Assembly: GCA_029266795.1 (NCBI GenBank)
Contig: JAQSWE010000160.1
Coordinates: 1 to 6,283 of the forward strand
Direction of reading: 5' to 3'
DNA: 6,283 bases
From: Alphaproteobacteria bacterium
Lineage (GTDB): Bacteria > Pseudomonadota > Alphaproteobacteria > Micavibrionales > UBA2020
Shown: one piece after another, positions 4,673-6,283 of the stretch
Position numbering within the stretch: the first letter of the stretch is position 1
Layout of the letters: every line of letters begins with the position of its first letter
Translations under genes and position numbers: made by a program
The notes under the pieces: generated by a model
Databases searched by the model: none
Told to the model about the DNA's origin: nothing
What the model saw: the letters and a program-made list of their open reading frames with translations, nothing else

Positions 4673-6283
4673 ATGGAAAATACCAAGAAAACGCAAGCAG
4701 AAACCGACCCGCTCGCCCGCGCCAAGGCGCTGATCCGCGAGGGCAAGTACGATGTCGCCGAGATCATGCTGTCCGAGGCGCTGGCCACGAATAAGACGGG
4801 CGACGCTTACCGCAACCTCGCGCTCATCTTCCGCGCCCGAGGCAATATCGAGCAGGCGGCAGCCTTCCTCGATGAGGCGCTGGCGCTCGACGAAAACGAC
4901 GCGGCGGCACTGGCTCTCATGGGCGAACTTTACTTCGACGAAGGCGACGCCGCGCAGGCGATCGGGCATTACGTGCTGGCGATCGACAAAAATCCGGAGC
5001 AGCTGGCTTATAAAGAGCGTTTCCTCGAGCTTTCAGGCTCGGCAGTCTTTCACAAATATAACGACATGATCGCGGACGCGCTGCAGGCATGCCTCGCAAC
5101 GCCGGGGCTGGACTGCTCGCGCGCGCAGATCCTCTGGTACACGCTGCTGACGAGCGAGCCGGAATTCAAGAAGCTCTATAAATTCTCGAACAGCGGCAGC
5201 TATGTCACCTTTAACCGCAAGCCGTTCGACAAGGCGCAGGATCTCGATCCGCTGTTTTCGCCGTTTTTTATCGAAGGCTTGAAAAAGATCACCGTTTACC
5301 ATCCGGTATTCGAAGCCTTCCTGACGCATCTGCGCCAGCGTCTCGCGGAGGACCTCGCCGCGCAGCCGCCGAAATTCACGCATGAGCAGTTTACAACGCT
5401 CGCTGCCGCGCTAGGGCATTACGCCTTCTACGTCGAATATATCTTCGATACGACGGCGGGGGAGGACGCGCTGACCGCCAAACTGCGCGCCCGCCTAGAG
5501 ACAGACGAAGCCGCGATGAAGGATACCGCAACGATCGCGCTTTTCGCCTGTTACGCTTCGCTTAATACGCTGAAAACTGCGCCGATGATCGAACAACTGC
5601 ACAGCGCCGGTCCCATCGCGGACCTGATTGCGCAACAGATAACCAAACAGGTGCAGCTGGTTATCCTGCGTGCCGAGGTCAAGCCGGTCACCGAAATCTC
5701 CGGCGGCATATCGGCGCAAGTGCGCGAACAATACGAAGAATTTCCTTATCCCCGCTGGAAATTCTACAGCCGCCTGCTGGCCGACGAAGCGGTCGAAGGC
5801 GGTTTACGCGGCAAAAAAGCCAAGATCCTCGTCGCCGGTTGCGGCACGGGGCGCGAGGCCATCCAGTTGGCGGCGGCGCTGCCGGATTCGGCTGTGCTCG
5901 GTATCGATCTCAGCAGCATGAGCCTTGCCTATGCCGCCATGCGCGCGAAAGAAGAGGGCGTGGAAAACGTCACCTTCAGCCAGGCCGATATCCTGAAGCT
6001 CGATCCGTCCCAAGGTCAGTTCGATTACGTTTCCTCCTCCGGCGTGCTGCACCACATGGAAAATCCCCTCGAGGGCTGGCGGGTGCTCTGCGGCATGATG
6101 AAGCCGGACGGCCTGATGCGCATCGCGCTCTACAGCAAAATCGCGCGACGCCATTTGAAGACGGCGCAGGACGCTGCGAAAAAAGGCGGCTTCGCGCCTG
6201 ATGCATCCGGCATGCGCAATTTCCGCCGCGCGACGCCCGACCTGCTCGACCGGCAGGTGACGCAGGACATTGCTAACCGTCCC
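4673..6283 (+). CDS. TPR-repeat protein fused to a class I SAM-dependent methyltransferase (3' end outside the window)
   Basis: The frame is open for 537 codons from ATG 4673 to the last base, with no stop, so the gene continues to the right. Residues about 13-110 form TPR repeats: two clear ones at about 43-76 and 77-110, and a weaker one before them. Residues about 125-345 are mostly helical with no motif I recognise. A linker, VREQYEEFPYPRWKF (350-364), resembles a motif of TPR-linked methyltransferases. The methyltransferase domain follows: motif I ILVAGCGTGRE (385-395), the acidic D412 at the end of strand 2 (GID), AD at 438-439, and motif IV region SSSGVLHHMENP (454-465). It should use S-adenosylmethionine; the substrate is unknown. 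The TPRs may bind a protein partner or target. ATG 4673 is the only plausible start, because an in-frame TGA lies at 4652-4654. Its Shine-Dalgarno is poor (GGA 11 bases upstream). It is divergent from the threonine operon, and nothing shows a functional link. Confidence 0.88.
   Translation, partial: MENTKKTQAETDPLARAKALIREGKYDVAEIMLSEALATNKTGDAYRNLALIFRARGNIEQAAAFLDEALALDENDAAALALMGELYFDEGDAAQAIGHYVLAIDKNPEQLAYKERFLELSGSAVFHKYNDMIADALQACLATPGLDCSRAQILWYTLLTSEPEFKKLYKFSNSGSYVTFNRKPFDKAQDLDPLFSPFFIEGLKKITVYHPVFEAFLTHLRQRLAEDLAAQPPKFTHEQFTTLAAALGHYAFYVEYIFDTTAGEDALTAKLRARLETDEAAMKDTATIALFACYASLNTLKTAPMIEQLHSAGPIADLIAQQITKQVQLVILRAEVKPVTEISGGISAQVREQYEEFPYPRWKFYSRLLADEAVEGGLRGKKAKILVAGCGTGREAIQLAAALPDSAVLGIDLSSMSLAYAAMRAKEEGVENVTFSQADILKLDPSQGQFDYVSSSGVLHHMENPLEGWRVLCGMMKPDGLMRIALYSKIARRHLKTAQDAAKKGGFAPDASGMRNFRRATPDLLDRQVTQDIANRP

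Noticed and set aside
4625..6206. Several minus-strand open frames of 60-116 codons opposite the TPR-methyltransferase gene
   Set aside because: Each is antisense to a continuous 537-codon frame with TPR and SAM-binding motifs, and none has a plausible start context or domain.
1..6283. Mobile element, CRISPR array, toxin-antitoxin or phage-defence system
   Set aside because: No transposase, integrase, terminal repeats, spaced repeats or defence-type genes were seen on either strand. All the DNA is explained by household metabolic and membrane genes with uniform codon use.

Overview
The window looks like a chromosomal segment from a moderately GC-rich Gram-negative bacterium, most plausibly an alphaproteobacterium. 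That placement is an inference from codon use (third positions mostly G/C) and from the type of TPR-methyltransferase protein at the right edge; no marker gene confirms it. There are no mobile elements, tRNA or rRNA genes, CRISPR arrays or phage genes. The genes are tightly packed and look like ordinary metabolic and envelope genes.

Layout, left to right. Positions 1-125 are AT-rich and non-coding, leading into two plus-strand genes for TPM-domain proteins (126-752 and 753-1382). The first is probably exported and anchored at its C-terminus; the second is an inner-membrane protein with two membrane segments inserted in the TPM fold. This pair is known from other bacteria, often beside lemA, but no lemA is visible here. 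The second TPM gene converges on, and overlaps by 9 bp, a four-gene minus-strand operon. Read in its own direction (4542 down to 1374), that operon is kbl (2-amino-3-ketobutyrate CoA ligase), a 116-residue three-helix membrane protein, tdh (L-threonine 3-dehydrogenase), and a 196-residue polytopic membrane protein. A 130-bp AT-rich gap (4543-4672) separates kbl from a divergent plus-strand gene that starts at 4673 and runs off the right edge. It encodes TPR repeats, a helical middle region of unknown fold and a SAM-dependent methyltransferase domain.

How the genes work together. Tdh oxidises L-threonine to 2-amino-3-ketobutyrate and Kbl cleaves this with CoA to glycine and acetyl-CoA, so the operon's core is the threonine-to-glycine pathway. 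The unusual point is that two uncharacterised membrane proteins are locked into the same transcript: ATGA stop/start overlaps join kbl to the 116-aa gene and tdh to the 196-aa gene, and only 6 bp separate the 116-aa gene from tdh. No functional link between these membrane proteins and threonine catabolism is demonstrated by sequence alone. They are the most interesting lead in an otherwise ordinary region.
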